Notes: generated by a model from the letters alone, not told the origin. DNA of 64,000 nucleotides from CAIWHR01 sp963816925 (GCA_963816925.1 CAWFMY010000001.1:62001-126000), one strand, 5' to 3'; counted from the stretch's first letter, positions 18,339-28,445 are shown. Numbers and translations: made by a program.

Positions 18339-18747
18339 CGGCCGTCCCGGCGCGCCGGCGTTGCCGCATCTCGAAGTGCGCGCGAACCGAGCGATTCCGG
18401 CATGACGCGACCGAAGAAAAGGGCCGAAAATCTCCCCCGGCAGGCCCCGTCGAGGCCCGAAGCGCTGAAAATCGCCTATTTCCACGAACGATCATGACGT
18501 TAGCCGGGGTTTTTCATCCTGAATTCTGCCGTCTTCCGAACGATTGTCCACTCTCGGGACGCTTCCCATGTCGCGTTTTAACAACAGGAAGACAATGCCT
18601 GCGCCCCCATCGGGAGTTTGCCTTGCCACGGGCGCGACCCCTTTGGCACAATGATCGCAACTTCTCGACATCGCTGAGAAGGTTCCGATGGCAAGCGCAG
18701 AACCGCGCCGTTTCCTTGCCAATTTTATCTGTTAGAGGAGAGGGTTC
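18339..18747. other. 409-bp intergenic region upstream of the porin
   Basis: Holds no credible gene. It contains the regulatory region of the porin, including a sigma-54-like element at 18644-18660, and the unclear 5' end of the divergent WecA-like gene. Base composition is more AT-rich near the porin start than in the surrounding genes. Confidence 0.5.
18644..18660 (+). promoter_or_regulatory. Possible sigma-54 (-24/-12) promoter for the porin
   Basis: TGGCACA, four bases, then TCGCAA. The invariant GG (18645-18646) and GC (18657-18658) are separated by exactly 10 bases, as in sigma-54 promoters, and only the first T of the TTGC element is altered. It lies about 88 bp before the porin ATG. 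No enhancer-binding site was identified. Confidence 0.35.
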
Positions 18748-20010
18748 ATGAACAAAAAGCTCGTCGCTTTGGCCGTCGCAGGCGTACTTGGCGCCCCGCT
18801 GGCGCAAGCGCAGACAGCGAACGTCACGCTCTATGGTCGCGTCAACCTTGACGTCGAATTCGTGAACGGCAAGATCTACAACAACAACGTCACCCAGCCG
18901 GCGACCTGCAACAAGACGCTGAACCAGGGCAATTGCATCACGACCAACCCGACCGTCTTCCGCGAAAGCACGAACTCGTCGCGCTTCGGTCTGCGCGGCA
19001 CCGAATCGCTGGGCGGCGGACTGAACGCGATCTTCCAGATCGAGTCGTCGGTCAATCCGGCGCAATCGGGCGGCACGCTGGCCGGCCGCGAGTCCTATGT
19101 CGGCCTGCAAGGCGGCTGGGGCACGTTCAAGCTGGGTCGTTTCCTGACGCCCTATGACGACATTCACCCGATCTTCGGTAACGTGCCGACGTTGACGACG
19201 TCGATTCTGTCGACGGCATCGCTGTGGGCGCAAGGCTTCCTGTCGACGAACACCGGCGGCTTCGACGATCGCGTCGCGAGCTCGGTGCGCTACGACTCGC
19301 CGAACCTGTCCGGCTTCAACTTCGAGATCCAGTACGGCCAGCAAGGGACGAACTACGCGGACCCGGGCACGACGATCAAGACGCCGACGGTCAACAACGC
19401 GAAGATCATCAGCGCGGCCGCGTTCTACAACAACGGCCCGATCTCGCTCGGCGTCGCCTACACCGGCAACAACGGCGTGCGCGGCCGGCAGACCGTTGCG
19501 ACGCCCCCGGCGACGGCGCCTGTGGGAACGTCGAACACCGGCGGCACGCTGAAGGACTATGCGTTCTCGGTCGCGGGTGCGTACAGCTTCAGCATCGTTC
19601 GCGTCGGCGCAGTCTACGAAATGCTGAAGTACGACAACGGCGGCATCGCCGGCGGCGACCTGAAGCGCAACATGTGGGGTGCGAGCCTCACGGGCAACCT
19701 CGGCCCGGGCCAGCTGTACGGCTACTACGGCCAAGCCAACAACGTCACCGGCTCGGCGCCCGATTACGCGCGTGTCGGCGGCATGGTCAAGGGTCCGAAC
19801 TCGCGTGCGACGCAGTACGAAGTCAGCTACACGTATCCGTTCTCGAAGCGCACGCTGACCTACGTTGGTTACAACCGGATCAACAACCGGGACAACGCGG
19901 CGTACAACTTCAACATCAACCCGTACAACCCGACCGCGAACGACGCCTCGTACAACACCCCGGGCGGCAAGCCGGGTGGCCTCGTGTTCGGCCTGGTTCA
20001 CTTCTTCTGA
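18748..20010 (+). CDS. Gram-negative trimeric porin (Burkholderia/Neisseria type)
   Basis: Outer-membrane general diffusion porin of 420 residues. Signal peptide MNKKLVALAVAGVLGAPLAQA, cleaved before QTANVTLYGRV, which is the first strand of the family. Typical features are the SSRFGLRGTESLGGGLNAIF segment, LAGRESYVGLQGGWGTFKLG and a C-terminal strand ending in Phe (GLVFGLVHFF). The start has a strong Shine-Dalgarno (gaggagagg). It is monocistronic: a strong terminator follows at 20066. Codon use looks biased towards highly expressed genes. Substrate preference is not predictable from sequence. Confidence 0.95.
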   Translation: MNKKLVALAVAGVLGAPLAQAQTANVTLYGRVNLDVEFVNGKIYNNNVTQPATCNKTLNQGNCITTNPTVFRESTNSSRFGLRGTESLGGGLNAIFQIESSVNPAQSGGTLAGRESYVGLQGGWGTFKLGRFLTPYDDIHPIFGNVPTLTTSILSTASLWAQGFLSTNTGGFDDRVASSVRYDSPNLSGFNFEIQYGQQGTNYADPGTTIKTPTVNNAKIISAAAFYNNGPISLGVAYTGNNGVRGRQTVATPPATAPVGTSNTGGTLKDYAFSVAGAYSFSIVRVGAVYEMLKYDNGGIAGGDLKRNMWGASLTGNLGPGQLYGYYGQANNVTGSAPDYARVGGMVKGPNSRATQYEVSYTYPFSKRTLTYVGYNRINNRDNAAYNFNINPYNPTANDASYNTPGGKPGGLVFGLVHFF

Positions 20011-20065
20011 GATTTGCCTCACTCAGGCGAAGCAAGCAGCATCTGCATAGTTTGAAGTGATCACG

Positions 20066-20092
20066 CGGGCGCCTTCGGGCGCCCGTTTTTTT
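20066..20092 (+). terminator. Rho-independent terminator of the porin gene
   Basis: Perfect 8-bp stem (cgggcgcc / ggcgcccg) capped by a ttcg tetraloop and followed by seven T residues. It lies about 55 bp after the porin stop, a textbook terminator. Confidence 0.93.
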
Positions 20093-20171
20093 GCCCGCCG
20101 ATCGCACCCACCGACCCGTCGTCGCGACGTGCGCCGGATGACTGCTACAATCGTCGCCGGCACCAAAGACC

Positions 20172-20792
20172 ATGCTCGACGAAATCGTCATCGGCTTCGA
20201 CCGCGCACTGCGCACCCTGTCCGGGCACGCGACGTCGTCGCGCCCGACACCGGGCGCCAACATCGCGGAGGTCGAACTCGCGCCGGATGAGCGCCGCCAC
20301 GCCGCGGGCCTCATGCGCGTCAATCACACCGGCGAAATATGCGCGCAGGCGCTGTACGCCGCGCAGGCCCTCACCGCGCGCGATCCCGCCATCCGGAAGC
20401 AGTTCGCGCAGGCGGCGCGCGAGGAGGAGGAGCACCTCGCGTGGACCCGGCAGCGGCTCGTCGAGCTGTCGGATCGCGTGTCGCTGCTGAATCCCCTTTG
20501 GTACGGCGGTGCGTTCGCGATCGGCATCCTCGCCGGCAAGGCGAGCGATCAGGTCAATCTCGGGTTCGTCGTCGAGACCGAGCGCCAGGTCGAGGACCAC
20601 CTCACGAACCACATGGAGCAGCTGCCGCCCGCAGACGCAAGGAGCCGCGCGATCGTCGAGCAGATGCGCGACGACGAGGTCCGGCATGGAGCGATGGCGG
20701 AGGCGGCGGGCGCTGCCACGTTGCCGTTCCCGGTCAGGCGGCTGATGCGCGCCGCCGCCGACGTGATGCGGGCGGTGGCGTATCGGGTGTAG
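20172..20792 (+). CDS. coq7: Coq7-type 2-polyprenyl-6-methoxyphenol hydroxylase (DMQ hydroxylase)
   Basis: Di-iron monooxygenase of ubiquinone biosynthesis that hydroxylates demethoxyubiquinone. Ligand motifs are visible: MRVNHTGEICAQALY with the first Glu and EEEEHLAW in the second helix, then VETERQVEDHLTNH and MRDDEVRHG in the duplicated half. Length is 206 residues. It has the RMRVNHTGE start domain after a variable N-terminus. It stands alone between the porin terminator and cca. Confidence 0.95.
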   Translation: MLDEIVIGFDRALRTLSGHATSSRPTPGANIAEVELAPDERRHAAGLMRVNHTGEICAQALYAAQALTARDPAIRKQFAQAAREEEEHLAWTRQRLVELSDRVSLLNPLWYGGAFAIGILAGKASDQVNLGFVVETERQVEDHLTNHMEQLPPADARSRAIVEQMRDDEVRHGAMAEAAGAATLPFPVRRLMRAAADVMRAVAYRV

Positions 20793-20970
20793 CCGCGCGA
20801 GCGAGCGCGAGTAGCGCCGTGAGCGGCGGAGAGGGGCCCCGGGCGCGGAGCGCGCAGGGGAGCGAGCAATCGCGATCGACGCTGGAGGCCGACAGAACAG
20901 TCGCTGCGACACCAACGCGGCTGCGAGGAGCCGCGAGCGGCGCGCCGGGGACCGCACGCAGCGCAACGAT
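20793..20970. repeat. GC-rich, palindrome-rich gap between coq7 and cca
   Basis: A 178-bp segment of overlapping GC palindromes such as gcgcgagcgagcgcg, ggggccccgg and gcggcgcgcc. No gene is supported. It separates two convergent genes and could form stem-loops that end transcription, but no T-tract is present. A search for other copies in the same genome would show whether it is an interspersed repeat. Confidence 0.4.
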
Positions 20971-22275
20971 TCACCTCGGCGGTGCGGAGGCCGAGGCGCG
21001 AGCGGCAATCTGTGTTTTCCGCCACGCGCGCAGCGCCTTGAGCCTCGCGGCGCGCACGGCCTTCGGGATTGCATCGACCGCCGTTGGAATTCCAGCCTTC
21101 GCGCCCGCCTTGATCTTTCGCGCCACCGCCGCCGCATCGACACCCCTGATCATCGCCAGCGCGTCGCGCAGGAATTGCGCCGGAGCGTAGGTCCCGCTTC
21201 TTCCGGGTAGCGACAGCGCGTCGCATTCGCAGGCCTCGAGCAGCATGTCGAGACGTTCCGGGCGGCGCAGCGCATCGGCCGCCATGAGGAGATCGAGCAA
21301 CGCGGCAGGCGTCTGCTCGCGCGCCGCATGCACGACGCCGTGCCAGCGCGCCACGAGCCTGCCCGCATCGCGACAGTCGAGCGGAACCTTGAGACGCGCC
21401 GACATGCGTTCCGCCAGCCGCACGCTGCGCGCCTCGTGTCCCGAATGGTTCGGCCACGACCGGCGCGGCGTTGCTCCCTTGCCGAGGTCGTGCGCCAGCA
21501 CGCCGTAGCGGACCGGGAGCGCAAAGGCCTTTCCCGCGGCGTAGTCGAGCGCGCGCGCGAGATGCACGCCCGTGTCGATCTCCGGATGGTCGTCGACGCG
21601 CTGCGGGACGCCATACAACGCGTCGACTTCGGGGAGCCATTGCGCGAGCGCTCCGCACTCGCGCAAGACCGCGAGCATCCGCGACGGATACGGCTCCATC
21701 AACCCCGTCGCGAGCTCCTGCCAGACGCGCTCCGGCGCGAGCGTGGCGAGCTCGCCGCCCGTCGCGAGCGCGCGGAGCAGCGCCTCCGTTTCCGGCGCGA
21801 CGACGAAGCCGAAGCGCGCGGCGAAGCGCGCCACGCGCAGCACGCGAAGCGGATCCTCGGCGAACGCGGGCGACACATGGCGCAGCACGCCCGCGCGCAG
21901 GTCCGCCTCGCCGCCGTAGGGATCGATCAGCGTGCCGTCTTCTGCGCGCGCCATCGCGTTGATCGTGAGGTCGCGCCGCTCGAGGTCCTGCAGCAGCGTC
22001 ACGTCCGGCGACGCGAAGAATTCGAAGCCGCGGTAGCCGATTCCGTGCTTGCGCTCGGTCCGCGCAAGCGCGTATTCCTCCCGGGTCTCGGGATGAAGGA
22101 AGACGGGGAAGTCGCGGCCGACCGGCCGATAGCCCGACGCGATCAGGATCTCCGGCGTTGCGCCGACGACGACCCAGTCGCGGTCGCCGCCCGCGCGTCC
22201 GAGGAGCTCGTCGCGGACCGAACCGCCAACCCGAAAGATCTGCACGATCGGCGCGGCGCGGAGGTTGCGGGTCAT
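20971..22275 (-). CDS. cca: CCA-adding tRNA nucleotidyltransferase with HD domain
   Basis: Adds or repairs the 3' CCA of tRNA. The N-terminal nucleotidyltransferase domain has VGGSVRDELLGR and the catalytic pair in GDRDWVVVG; the RRDLTINAMA segment and DPLRVLRVARFAARF follow. The C-terminal HD domain (VLAHDLGKG) indicates the multifunctional proteobacterial form with phosphatase/phosphodiesterase activity. Length is 434 residues. The start ATG is at 22275; the protein ends in a basic tail (KALRAWRKTQ). It is followed on the same strand, upstream, by the NDUFA9-like gene. Confidence 0.95.
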   Translation of the reverse strand: MTRNLRAAPIVQIFRVGGSVRDELLGRAGGDRDWVVVGATPEILIASGYRPVGRDFPVFLHPETREEYALARTERKHGIGYRGFEFFASPDVTLLQDLERRDLTINAMARAEDGTLIDPYGGEADLRAGVLRHVSPAFAEDPLRVLRVARFAARFGFVVAPETEALLRALATGGELATLAPERVWQELATGLMEPYPSRMLAVLRECGALAQWLPEVDALYGVPQRVDDHPEIDTGVHLARALDYAAGKAFALPVRYGVLAHDLGKGATPRRSWPNHSGHEARSVRLAERMSARLKVPLDCRDAGRLVARWHGVVHAAREQTPAALLDLLMAADALRRPERLDMLLEACECDALSLPGRSGTYAPAQFLRDALAMIRGVDAAAVARKIKAGAKAGIPTAVDAIPKAVRAARLKALRAWRKTQIAARASASAPPR

Positions 22276-22327
22276 CCGCGCGAGCTATCGGCCGTTCGAC
22301 GAGCGAGCAGCGCGCCCGCGCCCGCCC

Positions 22328-23275
22328 TCAGCGCCCGACCTGCGAGCGATAGGCGTCGTACCGGCTCCTGATCGCCGCCGGCCCGAGATACGTCGGCGCG
22401 ACCGCCGCGAGCGCCGCCGGCACGATCCCGAACAGCGCCGGGAACGCGCAGCCGCAGACGCTGTCCTGCTGCATCGACGCGAGGTTGTCGCGGCTCATCG
22501 GCGTGCCCGGCAGCAGCTCGAGGAAGCGCGCCTGCAGGCGGCCGAGCGCAGGCGGCAGCGACACGATGGGCCGCTCGTGCTCCGTCAGCGTGCCGACGAA
22601 CGCGACGAGCTCGCGCAGCGTGTAGATGTCGGGACCGCACAGCGGATATTTCTGCCCGATCGTGGCGGCGTCGTCGAGCGCGTGCGCGATGCAATGGGCG
22701 ACGTCGCCGACGAAAACCGGCTGGAATCGCGCCTGCGCCGCGGCGATGGCCATCACCGGCAGGTGGCGCTCGAGCGACGCGAACAGGTTGAGGAAACGGT
22801 CCTCGCGACCGAAGATCACCGACGGCTGGAAGATCGTCCAGTCGAGCCCCGACCCGACGATCGCCGCTTCGGCTTCACCCTTGCTGCGCTGGTAGCGCGA
22901 AGGTCCTTCCGGGCTCGCGTTGAGCGCGCTCATCTGCACGACGCGGCGCACGCCGGCGGCGCGGCACGCGGCGACCACCTTTTGCGCAAGCTCCGCATGC
23001 ACGCGCGCGAACGTGTTCCGGCCCGATTCGTTGAGGATTCCGACGAGGTTGACGACGGCCGCGGCGTTCGCCGCCAGGCGCGCGAGCGCGGGCGGATCGT
23101 GGATGTCGGCATCGACGACGTCGACCGTCGGCAGCAGGATCAGATGGCGCGCGTTCTCGCGCCGGCGCGTCGGCACGACCACTCGCTTGCCGTCCTGCAC
23201 GAGGCGATTCACCACGTGGCGCCCGACGAAGCCGCTGCCCCCCAGCACCAGCACCGTTTCGCTGGCCATCGTCAC
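22328..23275 (-). CDS. NDUFA9-like NAD(P)-binding protein (atypical short-chain dehydrogenase)
   Basis: Atypical SDR of the complex I NDUFA9 group. The Rossmann motif VLVLGGSGFVGRHVVNRL is at the N-terminus, with VNLVGILNE, YQRSKGEAEAAI and SVIFGREDRFLNLFA in the order found in the family. Length is 315 residues. Role in bacteria is not established; some members are linked to quinone or lipid metabolism. It begins 4 bp inside the end of the slt gene, so the two are coupled, and it is followed by cca. Confidence 0.88.
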   Translation of the reverse strand: MTMASETVLVLGGSGFVGRHVVNRLVQDGKRVVVPTRRRENARHLILLPTVDVVDADIHDPPALARLAANAAAVVNLVGILNESGRNTFARVHAELAQKVVAACRAAGVRRVVQMSALNASPEGPSRYQRSKGEAEAAIVGSGLDWTIFQPSVIFGREDRFLNLFASLERHLPVMAIAAAQARFQPVFVGDVAHCIAHALDDAATIGQKYPLCGPDIYTLRELVAFVGTLTEHERPIVSLPPALGRLQARFLELLPGTPMSRDNLASMQQDSVCGCAFPALFGIVPAALAAVAPTYLGPAAIRSRYDAYRSQVGR

Positions 23276-25246
23276 GGCGCCTTGACGGCGATCGGCGGGA
23301 CCGTGTCGGCGCCCGCGGCGGCGCCTGGTCGCGGCGATATCGTGCCGAGCCGCGTGGTCAGCGGCACGTAGGGCTGGTCGAGCTCACGCGCGTAGAACAT
23401 CGCGTTGGCGAGCACTTTTTTCACGTAGTCGCGGGTTTCGTTGAACGGGATCGATTCGACCCAGATGGCGCCCTCGAGCGGCGCGCCGTTGCGCCAGGCC
23501 TGCGCGCGGCCCGGTCCTGCATTATACGCAGCGGCGGCGAGCGCCGGCATGCCCTCGAGGCGGTCCTGCCAGTACTTGAAGTAGAACGCGCCGAATTGCG
23601 TATTGAGCGACGGGTCCGCGATCTGCGAAGCTCGGTAGTCGCTCCTTCCCGTTTGCTTCGCGACCCAGCGCGCGGTCGCCGGCATGAGCTGCATGAGCCC
23701 GACGGCGCCTGCCGACGACACGATGTCCGGCGCGAAGCGGGATTCCTGGCGCGCAACGCTCAGCAGCATCGCCTCGTCGGCGGCCTGGTCGCGCGCGGCG
23801 GCGGAAAAGTGCTCGCGAAACGGCATCATGTAACGCAATGCGAAATCGTGGCGCTCCTTCGTGCGGTCGGCGGTGTTGATCGCGCGGTCGTACAGCCCGA
23901 CGCGCCGCGCATAGTCGGCGGCGATGAGCAGGTTCTCGTCGTCGCGGCCGCGGACGACATACAGCCATTCGCGCTGCGACTCGGGGCGCATGTCGAGCTC
24001 GGCCAGCTTCACCGCGCGGCGAACCCCGGCCTGCGCACCGAAGAGCGCGAGCGCCTCCGGCGACGGGTGCGCCGGCGTGCTGACCGGCTCGATGCGTTGC
24101 CCGAGCGCCTCCGCGGACAGGAGGCCGTAGAAATTGAATTCGCGGGCGAGCTCGGCATAGACGGCGTTGGCCTCGGCGGTGCGGCCCGCGGCGATCGCCG
24201 CGCGAGCCTTCCAGTAACGCCACGCCGGCTCCTGCGCCTGCAGCGGCGGCATCGCCGCGATGGCGGCGTCGACGTCCGGCCACGCGCCGGCGCGCAATGC
24301 CGCGCGCACGCGCCACGCGCTCTGCGCATCGTCGAGCGGCACGCCGGCGACCTCGCGGTACCAGTCGTTGGCGCGCGGGTTGAGCTGCCGCGCTGCGTAA
24401 TAGGCAATGCGCGCGTTGCCGTATTGCCGGTCCTCTGCCGGCAGCCGTTCGCGCAGTTTCTCCCACGACGCGCGCGCGCCGGCGGCGTCGCTGCGCGATG
24501 CGCGCTCCAATGCGTAGAGCGCCAACAGGCGTCCGCTGCGCGATTTCACGTCGGCCTTCGCGAGCGCGCCCGCGGGATCGCGCTCGGCCTGCGCAAATTC
24601 CCGGGTCCCGATGCGGTCGTCCGGCGGGAGGTTGACCGCGATCGACAGCGCGAGCCTGACGTTGCCCGCCTCGGTGGCGAGCCGGAATCGCGCGCGACGG
24701 TCGGCGGGCGTGAGGCCACCGCTTGCGATCAGCGCCGCGAACAGCGGCTCGCACGATTCCGGCGTCGACTGCGCGTTGAACCACAGCGGCTTCGCGGCGG
24801 CGAGCGCGAGGGCGCCCTCGCGCAGGCGGCGCTCCTGGAGCGCATAGCAGGTGAGCTCGACATCCTCGCCCGCGGGCGGCGGATACATCGGCGCCGAACG
24901 CCGCCCAGTCGCCGCGTTTGCCGAGCGCCTTGAGATAGTCCACGCGCAGTCGGTCGGCGAGCGGCGAATCCGGCCATTTGGCCAGAAAATCCTCGATCTC
25001 GCCGGTCCCCGCCGTATCGAGTCGCGCGGACAGGCGCCAGAATTCGACGTACGACTCGAGCACATGCCCCGCGAGCTTCGGACCCAGCGCGTCGAGCCGG
25101 GACCTCTGGCCGCGCTCGAACGCGGCTTTCGCCGCCAGGAAGTCGTCGTCCGACGGCTCGGGCGCGGCGCGCGCGGCACCCGCGGCAAGCGCCAACGCCG
25201 CCGCCGACAGGAAAAAGGCTCGCAGGAATGGATTCATGGTGCCCAT
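23272..25246 (-). CDS. slt: Soluble lytic murein transglycosylase, one frameshift
   Basis: Periplasmic enzyme that cleaves glycan strands of peptidoglycan with formation of 1,6-anhydro-MurNAc. Signal peptide FLRAFFLSAAALALAAGAARA. A long superhelical (U/L) domain of about 430 residues precedes the catalytic SLT domain, with the catalytic Glu in ARQESRFAPD, then SSAGAVGLMQLMPATA and AYNAGPGRA. The frame breaks near 24886 (coding gatgtat): the upstream frame reads WAAFGAD and the next reads YPPPAGEDVELTCYALQ once one base is skipped, exactly the family junction. Two in-frame ATGs at 25246 and 25237 are possible starts. Confidence 0.9.
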
Positions 25247-25404
25247 TGTCGGTGACGCGGGCTCCTTTGGGCAACCGGACGCCGCGCGACGTCATTGACG
25301 AGCATGAGACCACGGACGCCGCTCGCGGTTCGGGATAAAATCCGGGGCAGAGTCGGGCCGCACGCGCCGGGTGCCAAGCCCGCACGCCGCATCCGGGAGG
25401 AGCG

Positions 25405-25926
25405 ATGCCACAACGCAAGGGCGCGCCGCAGGTCGGCGTCGTGATGGGCAGCGACAGCGACTGGGACATCATGCGCCACGCGGCCGCGCAGCTCGACGCA
25501 TTCGGCATCGGCTACGAAGCCCGCGTGCTGTCGGCGCACCGGATGCCCGACGACATGTTCGAATACGCGGAAGACGCGCTCCCCCGCGGCCTGCGCTGCA
25601 TCATCGCCGGCGCCGGCGGCGCGGCGCACCTCCCTGGCATGCTCGCGTCGAAGACGACGGTGCCTGTGCTGGGCGTTCCCGTGCCGTCCAAGTATCTGCG
25701 CGGCGAGGACTCGCTCCTTTCGATCGTCCAGATGCCGAAGGGCATTCCGGTCGCGACCTTCGCCATCGGCGAGGCCGGCGCCGCGAATGCGGGACTCTTT
25801 GCGGCCGCCTTGATCGCCGCCACCGATCCGGCGGTCGCGAAGAAATTGGCCGCGTTCCGCCTCAAGCAGACGGCCACGGCGCGCGCGATGCACGTGCCGA
25901 ACGAGGGGAGCAAATCGGGATCGTGA
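25405..25926 (+). CDS. purE: N5-carboxyaminoimidazole ribonucleotide mutase
   Basis: Purine biosynthesis enzyme converting N5-CAIR to CAIR. Characteristic motifs: VVMGSDSDWDIM near residue 13, the catalytic histidine in VLSAHRMPD, and the GAGGAAHLPGMLAS phosphate-binding loop. Length is 173 residues. It is translationally coupled with purK through a GTGA overlap. A -10-like taaaat lies at 25336, about 64 bp before the ATG, but no matching -35 is obvious. Confidence 0.96.
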   Translation: MPQRKGAPQVGVVMGSDSDWDIMRHAAAQLDAFGIGYEARVLSAHRMPDDMFEYAEDALPRGLRCIIAGAGGAAHLPGMLASKTTVPVLGVPVPSKYLRGEDSLLSIVQMPKGIPVATFAIGEAGAANAGLFAAALIAATDPAVAKKLAAFRLKQTATARAMHVPNEGSKSGS

Positions 25927-27095
25927 CGCCGATGATCGCGCCCGGCGCCTGGCTCGGGCTGCTGGGCGGCGGCCAGCTCGGCCGGATGTTCTGCATGGCC
26001 GCGCAAAGCCTGGGCTACAAGGTCGTGGTGCTCGATCCGGGCGCGGCCAGTCCCGCAGGCAGCGTCGCCGACCGGCACATTCGCGCGGACTACCAGGATC
26101 CGCAGGCGCTCGCGAAGCTCGCGGCGCTCGCCGCCGCGGCAACCACCGAGTTCGAGAACGTGCCCGCAGGGGCCCTCGATTACCTCGCGCGATCGCTGCG
26201 CGTCGCGCCCGCGGCGGCGAGTGTGGCCATCGCGCAGGACCGGATCAGCGAAAAGACCTTTCTGTCCGGGCACGGCTTCGTCGTCGCGCCGTTCGCGGTC
26301 CTGCGCACCGAAGCCGACGCCCGTGCCGCGGATGCGGCGCTCGTCCCGGGCATCGTGAAGAGCGCGCGCCTCGGCTACGACGGCAAGGGACAGATCCGCG
26401 TGCGCGAGCAAGGCGAAGTCGCCGCGGCCTTCGGCGAAATGGGCGGCGCGCCGTGCGTCCTCGAGCGCTTCGTGACGCTCGCCTGCGAGGTGTCCGTGAT
26501 CGTCGCCCGCGGCGACGGCGGCGAGGTCGTCGCGTGGCCCGTCGCGGAGAACCTGCATCGCGACGGCATCCTCGACGTGTCGATCGTTCCAGCGCGGGTG
26601 TCCGCCGATCTCGCCCGCGAGGCGCTACGGGTCGCGACGTCCATCGCCGGCAAGCTCGCCTACCGCGGCGTCCTCTGCATCGAGATGTTCGTCACGGAGG
26701 CCGGCACGCTCCTCGTCAACGAGATCGCCCCGCGGCCCCACAACAGCGGGCACTACACGATCGACGCCTGCGTGACGTCGCAGTTCGAGCAGCAGGCGCG
26801 CGTGCTGGCCGGCTTGCCGATGGGCGACACGCGGCAACACGAGCCCGCGGTGATGGTCAACCTGCTGGGCGATCTCTGGTTCGCCGACCGCGACGCGAAA
26901 ATCCCGCGCGAGCCGGACTGGTCGCAGGTGCTGCGGCATCCGCAGGCGAAGCTGCACCTCTACGGCAAGGCGGAGCCGCGGCGCGCGCGCAAGATGGGCC
27001 ATGTGACCTGCCTCGGGCCCGCGCTGGAGGACGCACTCGGCGTTGCGCGCACGATCAAGCGCGACCTCGGGATTCCCGGCGCCGATCTGCTGTGA
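25923..27095 (+). CDS. purK: N5-carboxyaminoimidazole ribonucleotide synthase
   Basis: ATP-grasp enzyme that makes N5-CAIR from AIR, ATP and bicarbonate, feeding PurE. Motifs: LGGGQLGRMFCMAA at the start, SARLGYDGKGQ, the ATP-grasp segment CEVSVIVARG and IAPRPHNSGHYTIDA. Length is about 390 residues. The GTG at 25923 overlaps the purE stop; the ATG at 25932 is an alternative start. Its stop overlaps a GTG that probably starts the CoA transferase. Confidence 0.95.
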   Translation: MTPMIAPGAWLGLLGGGQLGRMFCMAAQSLGYKVVVLDPGAASPAGSVADRHIRADYQDPQALAKLAALAAAATTEFENVPAGALDYLARSLRVAPAAASVAIAQDRISEKTFLSGHGFVVAPFAVLRTEADARAADAALVPGIVKSARLGYDGKGQIRVREQGEVAAAFGEMGGAPCVLERFVTLACEVSVIVARGDGGEVVAWPVAENLHRDGILDVSIVPARVSADLAREALRVATSIAGKLAYRGVLCIEMFVTEAGTLLVNEIAPRPHNSGHYTIDACVTSQFEQQARVLAGLPMGDTRQHEPAVMVNLLGDLWFADRDAKIPREPDWSQVLRHPQAKLHLYGKAEPRRARKMGHVTCLGPALEDALGVARTIKRDLGIPGADLL

Positions 27096-28301
27096 CCGAA
27101 GCAGCGCACCAACGGGCCACTCGACGGGTTGCGCGTGCTCGACCTCACGCGGCTCCTGCCGGGTCCCGTCTGCACGCTCTATCTCGCCGACCTCGGCGCC
27201 GACGTCGTCAAGATCGAGGACACCGGTGCCGGCGACTACGCGCGCAACCTCGGCAATCGGCCGGGCACGGTCTCGGCATTCTTCCGTGCCGTGAATCGCA
27301 ACAAGCGCAGCGCGGCGCTGAATCTCAAGGATTCGCGCGGCCGGGAGGCGTTCACCTCACTCGTGAATCACGCCGATGTCGTCGTCGAGGGCTTTCGGCC
27401 GGGGGTGGTCGCGAGTCTCGCCGTCGACTACGAAACTCTCGCCGCGATCAATCCGCGCATCGTCTACGCGTCCATTTCCGGCTACGGCCAGACCGGGCCG
27501 CGCGCGCAGGCGGCCGGGCACGACATCAACTACCTGGGCTACGCCGGCGTGCTCGAGCAGACCGGCACGCGCGACGGCCCGCCGGCGCTTTGCAACCTGC
27601 AGATTGCCGACCTGCTTGGCGGAGCCGCGGCGGCCGCGATCGGAATTCTCGCCGCGCTCGTCGGCGCGCAGCGCACCGGGCGCGGCCGGCATGTCGACGT
27701 CGCGATGGCGGACGCCGCGCTGGCGCACAACATCTTTGCGCTGCACGCGTTGACGCAGTGGGGACGTACTCTGCCGCGCGGCGAGGATCTGCTCACCGGC
27801 GGAGTCCCCTGCTACGGCGTTTACGGCACGCGGGACGGCCGCTGGCTCGCCGTCGGCGCCCTCGAAGACAAGTTCTGGCAGACGTTGTGCTCGACGATCG
27901 AGCGGCCCGATCTTGCGCCGCTGGCGTTCGCGCTCGGCGACGAAGGCGCGCGGGTGCGACAAGCGCTGGAGACCGTGTTCGCGGCGGCACCGCTCGCACA
28001 ATGGATCGAAAGGTTTGCAGGCGTCGATTGCTGCGTCACGCCCGTCAACACACTCGACGAGGCGCTGGTCGATCCGCAGTTCGTCGCGCGCGGGATGATC
28101 GTGGAACGACCGGACGGGTCGCGGCAGTATGCGCCGCCGTTCAAGGTGTCCGGGCACGATTTCGTCGTGACGCGCGATGCGCCCGCGCACGGCGAGCACA
28201 CGGCGGATGTCCTGCGCGAGGCCGGCTACGACGATGCCGAGATCGCGGCGCTCGTCGCCGACGGCGCGATTGCAACTGCCGTAGCGCGCGCGGACGGCTG
28301 A
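27092..28301 (+). CDS. CaiB/BaiF family CoA transferase, frame break at the N-terminus
   Basis: Family III CoA transferase moving CoA between acids; alpha-methylacyl-CoA racemase relatives share the fold. Motifs: LRVLDLTRLLPGPVCT, LADLGADVVKIED, NRNKRSAALNLK, the catalytic Asp region VAMADAALAH and ALEDKFWQ. The conserved start GPLDGLRVL is in a frame that has no ATG, GTG or TTG upstream of it; the TTG at 27129 would cut it off. A GTG at 27092 overlapping the purK stop reads into it if one base is skipped at about 27104-27116, so a +1 break is proposed. Substrate is unknown. No partner gene is in view. Confidence 0.82.
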
Positions 28302-28445
28302 TCGGCCGCGATGCGCGCGGCGACTTTTCAACAGAACAGTTCTACTACCTCAACGGCAGGACTCTGCACCCGCTCGGCGACAACCAGGCCAGCCACGGCA
28401 TCATCTGTTCGAACTACCCGGTTGGAGGCGGCATTTGATCGCAAT

